This document shows positions 1 through 10,950 of a stretch of 64,000 nucleotides of DNA, one piece after another. Both the position numbers and the translations under genes were made by a program. Numbering within the stretch: the stretch's first letter is position 1; each line of letters begins with the position of its first letter. This stretch comes from Lindgomyces ingoldianus (Eukaryota; Ascomycota; Dothideomycetes; Pleosporales; Lindgomycetaceae): positions 657,996 through 721,995 of the forward strand of contig NW_022985196.1 in assembly GCF_010093535.1 (NCBI RefSeq). Reading direction: 5' to 3'. The notes beneath the pieces were generated by a model, which was not told where the DNA came from, made no database searches, and worked only from the letters and a program-made list of their open reading frames with translations.

Positions 1-736
1 GGTCCCGCCGGCAGCAACAAGTAGTCACTGTGCGCGGCAAAATGCTGGCAGCAATTATAACACTGGAAGGCAGTGGCATGCAAAATGCATCGCGTCGGAT
101 TAGTTTTTCTTCTCTCTCGCCAGCCGCGAGCCCTCGCCGTCGGTGGCGATGCGATGGGATGAGGCTGACAAAGGCTCCTCCGCCGTGTCACTTGAGTGAA
201 ACCCTGCCTGTCATGTCTCCCATGTCTCCCATGTCCGAAATGGCCGCTATTTCACAGCCAGAGGCCTGCTCCCTGCCCGTTCGCGTGAGAGAGTACGTGC
301 TCGCCGCGCTTTTGCTCTGCTGCTGCATGGAAGGTAGAGCCACTGCCCAAATTGAGCCTCTCCACCGCGTCTTCCTGTCAGATGGATGGCGGCGAGGTTG
401 TTCGCGGTTCGCAGGCGCCTGTGTGTATGCCCGCTCCACCTACCCCATCCACGGCTCGCGCGAGGCCCGATGCCCGCCGCCAGAACGACCTGTGGGCTGA
501 AACCATGCTCCTCTGAGCCAGCTGAAAATATCCATCATTACATCAGCACCTCTTCGTTGTCAATGACAAAGACTCTGGTTGCATTGCGAACGTCAATATT
601 TCACAGCTGCAGCCGCATTCACCTCCTCAATGGCTAATCGCCTAGTTGCTTTTTCGCGCACCCGACAATTTAGTCCCCGACAGCCCCCTCAGGTTTCTTC
701 TTCGCGGTGACGTAGAAACCCCCAACAGCAACCAGA
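1..736. other. 5' flank of the CorA gene, no gene seen
   Basis: Short open frames on both strands have no recognisable protein character. The stretch probably holds the promoter and leader of the downstream transporter gene, whose ATG is at 737. A pyrimidine-rich tract lies around 105-125 and a small ACCCATGTCT-like direct repeat around 213-235. No TATA box stands out close to the ATG. Confidence 0.4.
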
Positions 737-2959
737 ATGGCCTCCCCAATCGACCCCAAGGTACACGACTTTGCGTCGCCGCAGAGTCCCGCAGCACCGC
801 AGCGCCCGCATTTTGGCGACGACACCCTGCGGCTTGAGACCTCGTCTTGTGGACGGCAGCCCAGCTCCGCTAATGCGACAGCTGCCCAGGTCGACGGCAA
901 CAGCCTCTTCTCCCCCTCGCGATTCTCTATCGATTCCACACTCAGACGCCGGCCTACGCGCTCCAATACCGTGCGACACTACCATTCCCCAACTCGGCCA
1001 AAGTGGGAGGAGCCCGGTGCCGAGCCTGGCATAGACACCAAAAAGGAGACTGAAGCCCACAAGGATCTGCAGCGTCGTTGCGACATAACCGTGGTGGACT
1101 TTTCCGAGGAGCACGTCGAGTGCCACCCACTCGACAATGACACCCTGGAAGCATTTCTGAACCTACCTAAGGACGAGTGGGTTTCATGTCGGTGGATCAA
1201 TGTCAACGGATTGAGTTGGGACGTGATTCGCATGCTCGGCAACCACAAAGGCCTCCACAGACTAGCAATCGAGGATTTAATGAACACTAGAGGACGAACC
1301 AAGGCCGATTGGTACTCTGACCAAGCTTTCTGTAGGTGCACTATCTTTCTTGCCTCGCTTCCGACATCCGTGCCCCCTTTCCGACTGTTTCTGTTCTTTA
1401 GTGTCAGGCATTTGGCCCTCTTCCCACAATAATCTATCGGAAAGACATGTTACCACTGGTAATGGAGAGAACCAACCGCTACACAAAACTGACTGTTGCC
1501 AAGTGCTGTTCACGCTCTCGAAACTTGTCACTATCCCGGACGACGATTCCGATAGTAGCGACTCCGATGTGGAGGGTGAGACGAAGAAGCCAAGAAATCC
1601 AAGACACTCCAAGAAGCGAAAACCGAGATCCTTCTATAGACACGTGAAGGAATTGTTCGGCTCTGGATCGAGTGAATTTCGCCCACGACAGGATCCTGAA
1701 AATTCATGGGGCACCGAGGAAAAGGACTACAACCTCGATGGCACCATCCCTTCGCGACCGTACTATGGAGGAGCTCAGCAGCGGGAAGAAATACGCACCC
1801 TTCAGCGCTATCGCGGTGGGCCGAATCTAAACAGAACTATCTACTTAGAACAGCACTCTGCACTAGCAAAAAAACAACTAGCAGTGAGCGTGGAGCAGGT
1901 CTCCATGTTCGTTTGCGCAGACAACACCGTCATATCATTCTTTGAGCACTCAGCAGCTGACATTGAGTCTCCTATTCTCAAACGTCTGAACTCTGAAGAT
2001 ACCATCCTTCGGCGCAGCTGCGATGCAAGCATGCTAGTTCAAGCTATTATTGATGCTATTATCGATTTAGCCATTCCTGTCGTTACAGCCTATGAGGTAT
2101 GTCACCAGCTCGCACGTAAAATTCATCGCTAAAGCTTCGTAGGATGCCATGGGAGAACTAGAATTAGATGTCTTACGCGACCCTGAAATCTGGCATTCAC
2201 AGTCTCTCTATATTCTCACGTCGGAGCTGTCTATCCTCCGAAACACCATCCAACCCATCATATCTCTTATTAATGCCCTCCGGGACCACAAATCCGAGCC
2301 TGCCCTCACCCCTGGCTTGTCTGGAGGCCCAACCCGCAAGATCATATCTTCTATAACCATTTCCCCCCTTGCACATACGTATTTAGGTGACGTCGAGGAT
2401 CATTGCATCATGATAACGGCATCCTTGGATCAGATGAGACGGGCTGCTGATAATCTCATTGACCTCATTTTCAATGTGATGGGCTCCTACCAGAATGAGT
2501 CGATGAAACAACTCACGAGTGCCACTATCTTCTTCTTACCTCTGACATTCATAACTGGGTATTTCGGACAGAATTTTACGAGGTTCAATGGTAAGTACTC
2601 GAGTCGTTGATTGGCTTGCGTATTATTGACTCTTGAAAATAGGAGTCAACAACCACTCTGATGCCTTCTTCTGGAAAATCGCCATACCCGTTATGTGTGT
2701 CACGATCCTCGTGCTCATGAACAGTGGGATCAGGCGACAATATCAGCGCTCGATTGGCAAATGGAAACTGCGCAAAGCCACCCGCAAGCGGCAGGCTCAA
2801 ATAGATCGCGAGGTTCATCCAAATGGCGTTGCAGGAGGCGTGGCCATGGCCATGGGACTGAAACATGATTCACAAGGGCATGGAAAGAAAAGGAAGGTTA
2901 AGAGGAAACAAACAATGTACACGAAGAATATGAACGGTCAGATTGGGGGGTCCTTTTAG
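737..2959 (+). CDS. CorA-family divalent metal (Mg2+) transporter
   Basis: Probable inner- or plasma-membrane Mg2+ channel of the CorA/Mrs2/Alr1 superfamily. Exons 737-1331, 1504-2096, 2143-2590 and 2643-2959 join in frame to about 650 aa; introns are 172, 46 and 52 bp with GT-AG ends. The first intron was placed so that WYSDQAF runs into LLFTLSKL, matching the fungal family. The N-terminal half is a soluble, charged domain with an Asp/Ser-rich insert near residue 205. The C-terminus has two hydrophobic segments: one at [12 protein letters not shown] followed by YFGQNF, the second at [14 protein letters not shown]. The tail is Lys/Arg-rich. The family signature is normally Gly-Met-Asn after the first membrane helix; here Gln replaces Met. 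That variant may alter selectivity, or mark a subfamily. The family call is firm; the transported ion is inferred. Confidence 0.88.
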
Positions 2960-4821
2960 AGGGTAGGATTTTGGATGTGAATGGAGTTTTGAAAGTTGCG
3001 TGATACCCAGAGGCGGTAATAGCCTAGCGTGTGTGCCAACCCGTAGTCAGGGCATGCTGCAGATTTTCCAGTCTGTATTATTCCAATAGTTTGAAAGATA
3101 GACGTTTCACGTTCTTCCAGACTACTTCTCATGCATTGAGTCGCGACTGCTTCTCTCCCATGGGAGCTAAACAAAGTCGGAGGAGCTTGTGGAGTGGGTT
3201 CTTCCTTCGTCCACCCCGCCGCAGTCATGGCTCCTTCTAATGCTGGATATTAATCAGTTGTTGCCCACCTGCTCTACTAGATCTCCAACTCCTCATTCAC
3301 GTGCAGACCTCCGGACCTTTTGCTATCTTCAGCCTTGCTTAGGCCCCTGTCTCTATCTTTCCATTGCTTTCGATAAGTTCACTTTTGCTCTTTATCTCTA
3401 TCATGGTTACGCCTACCGCCCTAGAGATGCATTTTAGCGAGAGGCGAGAGCGTCGCCTGGCTGGCTTGACTAGCTTCCCTCCCACGACGCTCGAATACAG
3501 CTACACATGCAACAAGCAATACCATGAAAGGACCCTCTTAACGCCATAGATTATAGCTAGTACAAGCGCAAAATAATTCCGAAACTCTCAGAAGAGGAAC
3601 GTGGGGGAAAAGCAAGTGGTTACGAGACAGCTTCCGTAGAGGTAAAGGAGAAGGCGTGTGAAGTATGTATATGTATGGGGACCCATTACCACCTCCAGCA
3701 GACGTAGGTGGGCCACAGGCGAGCCAATTCCAACGTGAAATTCGAGGTAAAGGCGTCGGTATTATTGAAAATAAATATGGCTGGCCGGTTTGGATATAGC
3801 GAGACAACTTAGAAGACGACTGTCTAGAGACTTTTTAGTCAGTGTCCTTTTCGGGCACTTGCCGGATTAGCTTCCGCATAATAATAGCCCAATTAACACT
3901 GAGAGGGAGAATCGGCCTAACTCATTGATTCCTTGAATATGGTACTCTGCATCCCATATGGATATTGAACCAACTGGCTTGAATATGCGCCATAAGTGTC
4001 CTAGAGAGTTTCCGGATGTTGAGCCTTATACCTAATATCTTTCTTGCCCCAAGCTCGCCTCCGACTGGAAGAACCACCTTCTAGCAGAACACCTTCTTCG
4101 GCCACGCAGGCAATATCTATGCGGAAAAGCCAGAGTATACGGTATTGGACACTACGACTCCACGCATGGCGAGCTTACTGAAAGGGCTCTCGGTCCGCAG
4201 TAGGGCTCACACTTGGCGAAAGTCAGAACACGCCAACCAGAGAGTTTGGAGTTGATGTATTGCATTGCATTGGACGTTAAAGGAGGGGAGAGTGAGGGGG
4301 TGGGAGAGAAGGGGAATATAGGGAGGACGAGGGTGTCAGGGGAGGCGAGCAAGACAGGAAATGTAGGAGATGGCGGAGTGAAAAGGAAGAAGCATCGGTG
4401 ATGCCCTCTTCTTTGAGAAATCTGGCAGCTCTAGATTTTAACCTCTTCGTCGAAATAGCGTAGTAGTCAAATAAACCCGATCTCCTCTAGAACTGTCAAC
4501 GCACCACTTTCACTATATAGAGTACTCACGAAGCTTAGTATATGCTCATATCCGACTTTAAGGTGGGATGGAAACTAAAGCATATTTATGTCAACCAATC
4601 AGCAGCGTGGGGTAAGCCGGACGAAATCGTCCGTTCCACACACGTGCGTTCGTGCTTGCCCCGCCACACCGCCACGCTCTTCGGGGACATGGTCGCGAAG
4701 CTTCCACGCACATCAATCGTTGCCTGAACACCGTGCCTCGTAATCCCATGAAAGAATCTCCTTCGCAGTGCTGCAGTAATCACCCAAGCACTCACTGAGA
4801 CCAACAAATATACCCTAAGCT
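2960..4821. other. intergenic, no gene seen
   Basis: This 1.9-kb gap separates the CorA gene from the next gene on the same strand. It contains short open frames (for example 3189-3437 and 4213-4401) without protein-like composition, homology I recognise or supporting splice sites. The part just before 4822 should carry the promoter of the PPPDE gene; I see no clear TATA box. Confidence 0.35.
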
Positions 4822-7071
4822 ATGCAGGTCCAGTTATATGTGTACGACCTCTCCCAAGTAAGCCAGCTTCCCAAGTAACGGGAAAGCTTCACTGACAGTC
4901 GGCTTCTAGGGTCTGGCTCGGACGGTATGATGCCCTATTGAGAGCCCTTCAAGAGCGCTTCTAACCCAGCATAGATGTCCAGCCAGCTCCTCGGGAGACA
5001 CATTGGTGCGGATACCTCGAGCAAAGCTCCAATTCATCTGCTTACCGTGCTGCATAGACGCCGTATACCACACCTCACTTGTTTTTGAAGGTATAGAATA
5101 CTTTTTCGGGCAAGGAGTACAGACATGCAGGGCGGGCAGTACACATCATGGAAAGCCCATGGAGGTCATTCCTATGGGAGTGACGGACCTGCCTATGGAA
5201 GTTGTTTTGGAATATCTGGATTCCCTAAAGACGGTGTATACAGCTGAGGTGAGTACTATCCCCCCAACGCGGGTTGGATGGAAGCTAATGGATGATGATA
5301 GTCATATGATTTGTTCCTGCACAATTGTAATAATTTGTGAGTGTTTTAATATCTTCTGCTTAAGCTCCCGGATGCTTCCTGTCGTAAGACGGAGGTCGGA
5401 ATTCTTTAGCCTTCATCTTGAATTTGGGAATGGGTTTTAATGATCAAGTCTACTTTTTTGATTTCCACAGTAGGCACAAGTATACTGATATGTTTAAGCA
5501 CCAACGACTTCGCTATGTTTCTCGTCGGCAAAGGCATTCCAGACCATATCACTTCCCTCCCAGAGACGGTGCTCAATACTCCCTTTGGGCAGATGTTGAG
5601 ACCTCATCTTGATAATATGATGCGACCCATTACCCAGGCGCCAACGCCTGCACCATTTCGCCCCTACGAAACTAATGGAAGTCGACCGGCTCCTGAATTA
5701 GATCACCAACAGCCGTCTTCTAAGGCCGCGATACCGACACGGGCTTCAGCTCCTACTCCGGCCCAAGTACCACCAGTTGCATCAACTTCTCCCCTGGCTG
5801 CCTACACAAGTAGAGTCAATAACGAAACCCGTCTCCAAGACGTCGAACGTCTCCTCCAGCTAGCCTCAGACCGCTGCGCTATTATCTTTTTCACAAGCTC
5901 CACCTGCGCACCCTGCAAGCTTGTATACCAACCATACGATGACCTAGCAGTCGAGGCCAATATGAAGTGCATCTTCATAAAGATAGACTTCAGCTACGCA
6001 GACCGCGCCATCAGTGCCAAATTCCCACATGTGCGAGTCACGCCGACGTTCATCACTTTTTTAAAAGGCCAGCAACGTGATGAATGGAGTGGGGCTGATG
6101 CGAGGATGTTGAGGAATAATGTAGAGATGTTGTTGAATGCTGCATTCCCGCCACATCTGCATTTGAGTAAGAACGTACCGACGCTTTTGAGGCAGAGCCA
6201 GAGACCAATTATGTACGCAAAAGTTCCGCCACTGGAAAAGGTCGTTGCGAAAATGGGTACTGTGGGGAAAGATCCTGTTGTGAGTTCGATTGTGTCGTTT
6301 ATTGATGCAAGGGAGAGGTTTGGTGCAATGGAGGCACCCCTCACCAAGTTGCCCTCTTTTGCAGAGTTCCTCAAGAGGAGCACAAAGTCGCTCCCTCCTG
6401 ATCTCCTGTTCACGGCGCTAGATCTATTGAGGATCACACTCACCGACGTCCGCGTATCTGGATTCTTCGCCGAAGAGCACAGAGGCGCGACGGGCACTCC
6501 AGCAACAGTCTCTCACCTCCTCAGTTATGCCGACAAGCTTGGGACTTCCACACCATATCCGTTAAGACTTACAACATTGCATCTCGCATGCAACCTCTTC
6601 ACGTCCCCGCTCTTCATCCCACACCTTCTTTCTTCTCCACTCTCCGCTACGCTGATATCGCTCCTCACAACCGCCCTTCTCGATGACAAACACCCAGCGC
6701 TCAAGGCCTCAGCCCTAAGTCTCGCTATGAATATAACATCCTCAAATCACAAGATCCGGATGAAGAAACACAGTAACGCCCCGCCTTCGCAAAGCACGCC
6801 GCACTCGGACGTCGAACTCGACGAGGCCGAACAAGTCGAGCTTCTTGCCTCGCTACTTGAAATCCTCGGCACAGGTCAAGGGGAGAAAGACGCGGAGGTC
6901 AAAAAGATGGCGCTGATTGCGACCGGCTGGCTGGTGTATTGCGCGCCTATGGATGGAGAGGTGAGGGACTTATGGAGGGTTATGGATGCGAAGGGAACGG
7001 TGGGAAAGGTTAAAGGGAGCAGTGTAGAAGAGAGGTTGATTGTTAAAGAGGTGCAGGAGTTGTTGAGCTGA
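4822..7071 (+). CDS. PPPDE (DeSI-like) peptidase - thioredoxin - PUL domain fusion protein
   Basis: Exons 4822-4857, 4910-4924, 4975-5005, 5058-5248, 5302-5336 and 5499-7071 give about 626 aa in one frame. Residues 1-140 are a PPPDE/DeSI-type cysteine isopeptidase fold starting MQVQLYVYDLSQ, with the catalytic His in YHTS (about residue 32) and Cys in LHNCNNF (about residue 100). The linker is Pro/Ala-rich. Residues 215-320 are a thioredoxin-like domain with a CAPC active site (about 239-242) and the cis-Pro segment RVTPTF. Residues 330-626 match a helical PUL domain, which in Doa1/PLAA-type proteins binds Cdc48/p97. By family knowledge this architecture suggests a deubiquitinase/deSUMOylase-like factor linked to Cdc48. 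Five of the six exons lie in the first 515 bp, and the His and Cys codons are on different exons. The substrate is unknown. Confidence 0.88.
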
Positions 7072-7629
7072 GGAGCGTGGTGGTGGAGAGGATGCTGAGG
7101 TTCGCGTTCGGTGGTTTGGGTTGATGGAACGAGTTCGTGTCATGGATGGACTGTTTGCTAGAATTAGGCAAAGCGTTCTAGAGGATAGAGATTTCGGTGC
7201 GGAAATAGACCTCTCCTTTCCTCAGCTCACACTTCAATCGTGCCCTCTTCCTGAAAATATCTCTTGGGCTCTTTCTCACCGTGGGCAATAAAGTAAATAG
7301 TACTTTGTAAATCTCACGATTCGCTAAACGAAAGAGGTGCATCCTACATTAGAATATGGTGATGTTCTCCCTCACCCGGTAGTCAGCTGGAGATTCACGC
7401 CCTGCCTTTGTGCATGCACATGAGGGTGTCGGGATGTGATCCAACCATGAGCTGGCCTTGGCAAACCATCAGATCCCTCCCAAAATGGTAAAACGTAATT
7501 TTAAATTTTTTTTATGGCAGACTAGCTCCTCCATGGTCGCACGACTATTTAAGCAACGGGTCCCTTAATTTACAACTTCTCCAGAACATTAATTCCCTCG
7601 CATTACGTTTGCAACACGTTTAAAATATA
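7072..7629. other. 3' flank and upstream region of the transposase-like gene
   Basis: No open frame is supported here. The segment contains an A/T-rich tract near 7490-7512, a TATA-like box at 7546-7553, and one half of a 9-bp direct repeat at 7478-7486 whose partner is at 13195-13203 (see findings). The left border of the putative mobile element should fall in this interval, but I could not recognise a terminal inverted repeat. Confidence 0.35.
7546..7553 (+). promoter_or_regulatory. TATA-like box upstream of the transposase-like gene
   Basis: TATTTAAG lies about 77 bp before the ATG at 7630, a normal distance for a fungal core promoter. It is the best TATA-like word in the 150 bp before the start. 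The call rests on sequence match and position only. Confidence 0.45.
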
Positions 7630-10600
7630 ATGAATGAACTTGACAATTCTGTCGCGCTCTACAATCCTTTCCTTGTCAGGCATGATGTAGAGGAGAGGCA
7701 GGATCACACATTTGAACTTGGAGACCAGTTTACGCAGCCATTTGACGCCTCAATCCAGGATGACGAAGATACTGAGGTACGTAGGAAAGCCTAATGCGAT
7801 AGAAACATGTTCTAAACGTGCTACAGGACATACCAAACGTGTTCACTGTGGGAAACAATCAAGGACCTCCCCTTACTGCCTCTGAAACGCAGTTTGTTGC
7901 AACACTACCAGCCTACCCAAAGACACTAGACGGGGGCTGCGCCTTTATAATTCCTGTAACAAGGAATCAAGAAGGAGAGATACCAGATGTAAAGGATGTC
8001 TACAAGAAGGCAACAGAGGTTAGTAATTCTCGAAACACGTTCACAACATGTTCCTAGCACGCACTGAACACGATCAGTTTCAATATTCTAAGCGTCTCAT
8101 ATCTGGGAACCGTCCAACTGTGTGTCCATTCTTCAACAAGCAGCCTGCTCGACGATGGAGATACCAATGCTCTGGTATCAAGTGCTGTCAATACCTTCTA
8201 AACACGTTACAAAATTGTTCTCATAATAAGGTCGATGATACCCTCTGGGATAAGATCCGATCACTTCGACCTAATCCTCATACAAGTAAGGATGATGACA
8301 AGCAAAGGGCTACAAAGTAAGTATTTTAATACATCTAAAGCGTATTTTAAACATGTTTGTAACAGAATATAGTACCTACATTGGGGCTTGTAAAAGTTTT
8401 CAAGAAGGAGCTTGCCGTGATCAAAAGGAGACATGCGGGCCTATTCTTTGCCAACAAGGTGAAGTCGTAAGTGTACACACAATAAACATGTTATAAACGC
8501 GGTTCTAACGCGTTTAGTCTCTAGCTGGAGGTCAACCATGGTATATTGGTTGTAAGAGTTGGCACTGGTCTACAAAGGATACAGAGAAGCATTTTATCAA
8601 GACGGTTGATGCCAAAGTTGATATAGAGTATCTTCAATCACTGTTTGAGCATGGCTTACCAGCAGAGAATCAGCAATGTGAGCATTGCTTTGTAGTGGAG
8701 CCAACGTCAGCACGGGGCGAGAACTGTAGTAAGCTAATATCTAGAACACGTTTGAAACACGCTTCTAACTTGTTTATAGACAAGGACCACCCCCAAGGCG
8801 TTGGAAAACTTACAACTGTTCCTTGTTTAGCCACGTGGCAAATTATTATACCAGTTGACCTGAGGGCAATCCCGTATTACGTTCTAATCGCGATTGGAAC
8901 ACATACGCATGTACCGCCTCCTCCCTCTGTGGTTCAGGGTGAGTATGTTGAGGATCTTAAAGATGTGTTGCGGCCAATGCTCACCCCAGGGCTTACGAGA
9001 TGTGAGTCTGCTTCAGTAACGCGTTTACAACACGTTCTAAATAAGTTTAGCTCAATTCCTAAACTCTAGAGCGCTTCATGTGTATCTTGACCAGCATGGA
9101 TATCGTTCAATAGAGGACTTACATGTAGCCTTTGCAAACAAGGATCGAGTTTCAAGTATTATCAAGAGCGAGAAGCTTTCTACGTTTCCATATGGGGGTG
9201 GGCTTCAAAGTGTTGTTTATGAGTGGAGGACAAGACATCAAACCCCTGAAATTGTAAGCTTTCCTTTATAACACGTTTCAAACATATTCTAAGCACGTTT
9301 AGGCGTATATCCGACAGATTATCTCTGGGGTTTCTGGAAACATTATTGTCTGTTTTTTTGACGAGCAGGCTAAGATCCTTATGGACCAGAAGACCTTTCA
9401 GATAGATATGTCGTACAAAAGACTCCAAGGAAAGTGGGCTGAGATTCTTATCGCAGTCTTCCATGGGCCGCATAGCAGAAGTAAGTAGCATACAATAGCA
9501 CGTTTGAAACACGTTTCTAACATGTTACAGTGCTTACGCTTGGTCGTATAGTAACTGACACAGACTCCCGGGACATATCCTTTCTTGGGTTCTGCGCCTT
9601 TTTCAAACTAGTTGGAGAGCGTACACAAAAAATTGTCCAGTGGCAGCACCTCCATAAAAAAGGGTTTTACGGGACTACCCTTGACATGTGCAGCAAGCAG
9701 ATGAAAGGTAGGCAAGTGATCATGTTTGAAACGTGTTATTAACGTGTTTGAAGGGTTTGGTCTATATCTCCAGACTATGGACATGCAGCAACGGGACTGG
9801 AGATGGCAACTTGCCTCTTGTACCCGCTTCTGCCTAGCGCACTTTACGCGTAGTATTAATACTGCTGCCCCAACCTCTAGCCACTCAGAGGACTCTGTCT
9901 GGAGCCGTATGAGGTCCCTCTGCCAAGTAGAGACAGCTGAGGATTATAATGCATTGTGCAACCTACTAATTCGTAAGTAAAATGTAACAACGCGCTCTGA
10001 ACGTGTTCTAATCACGTTCCTAGAATCCGAGGAATCTGTATCAGTGAAGAACTGGGCCCTGAACAAGAAGAGTCCTGTGATTGCCGCAGGGATTGCTAGA
10101 TGCTGCAGTCTGATGACGCTAGACACTTGGAACACGTTAGAAACACATACCAACGCAGCTGAGCAGGCTGGTATGAAGGGATACAGGACCGGCATTCGGG
10201 TGTCTTTACTAGAGGCGATACAGAAGTACGATTCTTATTAACACGCTTTAAACATGTTTCTAACGCATTCTATAGTAGTCAACAAATGGACCTCCAGGAC
10301 GTAAAGGAATTTAATGCAAGGGATAAATATAGGATCTGTACTGCACATAGTAGTGACCAATCACTAAGCCAGCAATATTCTGCTAATCAAGGGCGTGAGG
10401 CAAGTAAGTATTATACAATTATGCAAGTAGAACACAAACTAATACGTTTAGAACGGAAATATCAAGAAGAGGAAGAGGTTATTGTCTTATCTGACAACGA
10501 TGAGGTACTCCCCTCAGTGGGACGTAAATCGAAGTCTCAGAGTCGGTCAAGGGCTTCGCAAGGGAGGTCCTCACCTGCAAGGTCTTCACCATCAAGGTAT

Positions 10601-10950
10601 TCGCCTATAAGATGGTCACCACCTCCTAGGTATGTTATTTTAACACGTTTAGAACATGTTTCTAACACATATATAGGAGTTCAGGTTCCCAGAGCCTTCA
10701 AAAGCAAGTTCTAGTGTCTAGCCAGGATATTGCGTACGAGCTGAAGCAGCTGGAGCTTCAAAGGGCTCAGTTACAGCTTGAAAGGGAGAGATTTGAGTTT
10801 GAGAAAGAGAAATACGCGTTTGAGATGAGAAAGCGTATATAGTTAGTACAACACGTTTTAAACGTGTTCCAAGCACGTCCTAGTTATAACCAATTAGCTA
10901 GCATTCACGTGCATGCCAAGGTAAAATTTTTCACTAGTGGACCTTGGTAA
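7630..10950 (+). CDS. MULE-like transposase-domain protein, intron-rich
   Basis: Exons: 7630-7776, 7827-8018, 8078-8316, 8373-8466, 8518-8728, 8780-9001, 9051-9253, 9303-9480, 9531-9707, 9754-9972, 10024-10225, 10276-10403, 10452-10629, 10677-10841, 10884-10950. Stopping instead at the TAG 10840-10842 gives 851 aa. The N-terminal part has a Cys-rich region (CSGIKCCQYL near residue 155, then CKSFQEGACRD) and a conserved WYIGCKSWHW block. The catalytic core resembles Mutator-like DDE transposases: candidate acids are Asp in DMSYKRL (about 471), Asp in TTLDMCSKQMKGFGLYL (about 547) and Glu in HTNAAEQ (about 675), with CLAHF between the last two. The tail is Ser/Arg-rich, then a Glu/Arg/Lys coiled coil. 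Nearly all introns are 46-59 bp and end in the 11-bp array. Acceptors 8077 and 8372 were chosen by frame. The superfamily call is inferred from motifs, and the exact family is unknown to me. Confidence 0.72.

Noticed and set aside
8058..8316. Using the array-adjacent acceptors at 8057 and 8365 in the transposase gene
   Set aside because: The first puts the next exon in a Ser/Leu-rich frame that soon meets TAA and loses the CSGIKCCQYL motif. The second gives an immediate TAG. Acceptors 8077 and 8372 keep one frame throughout.
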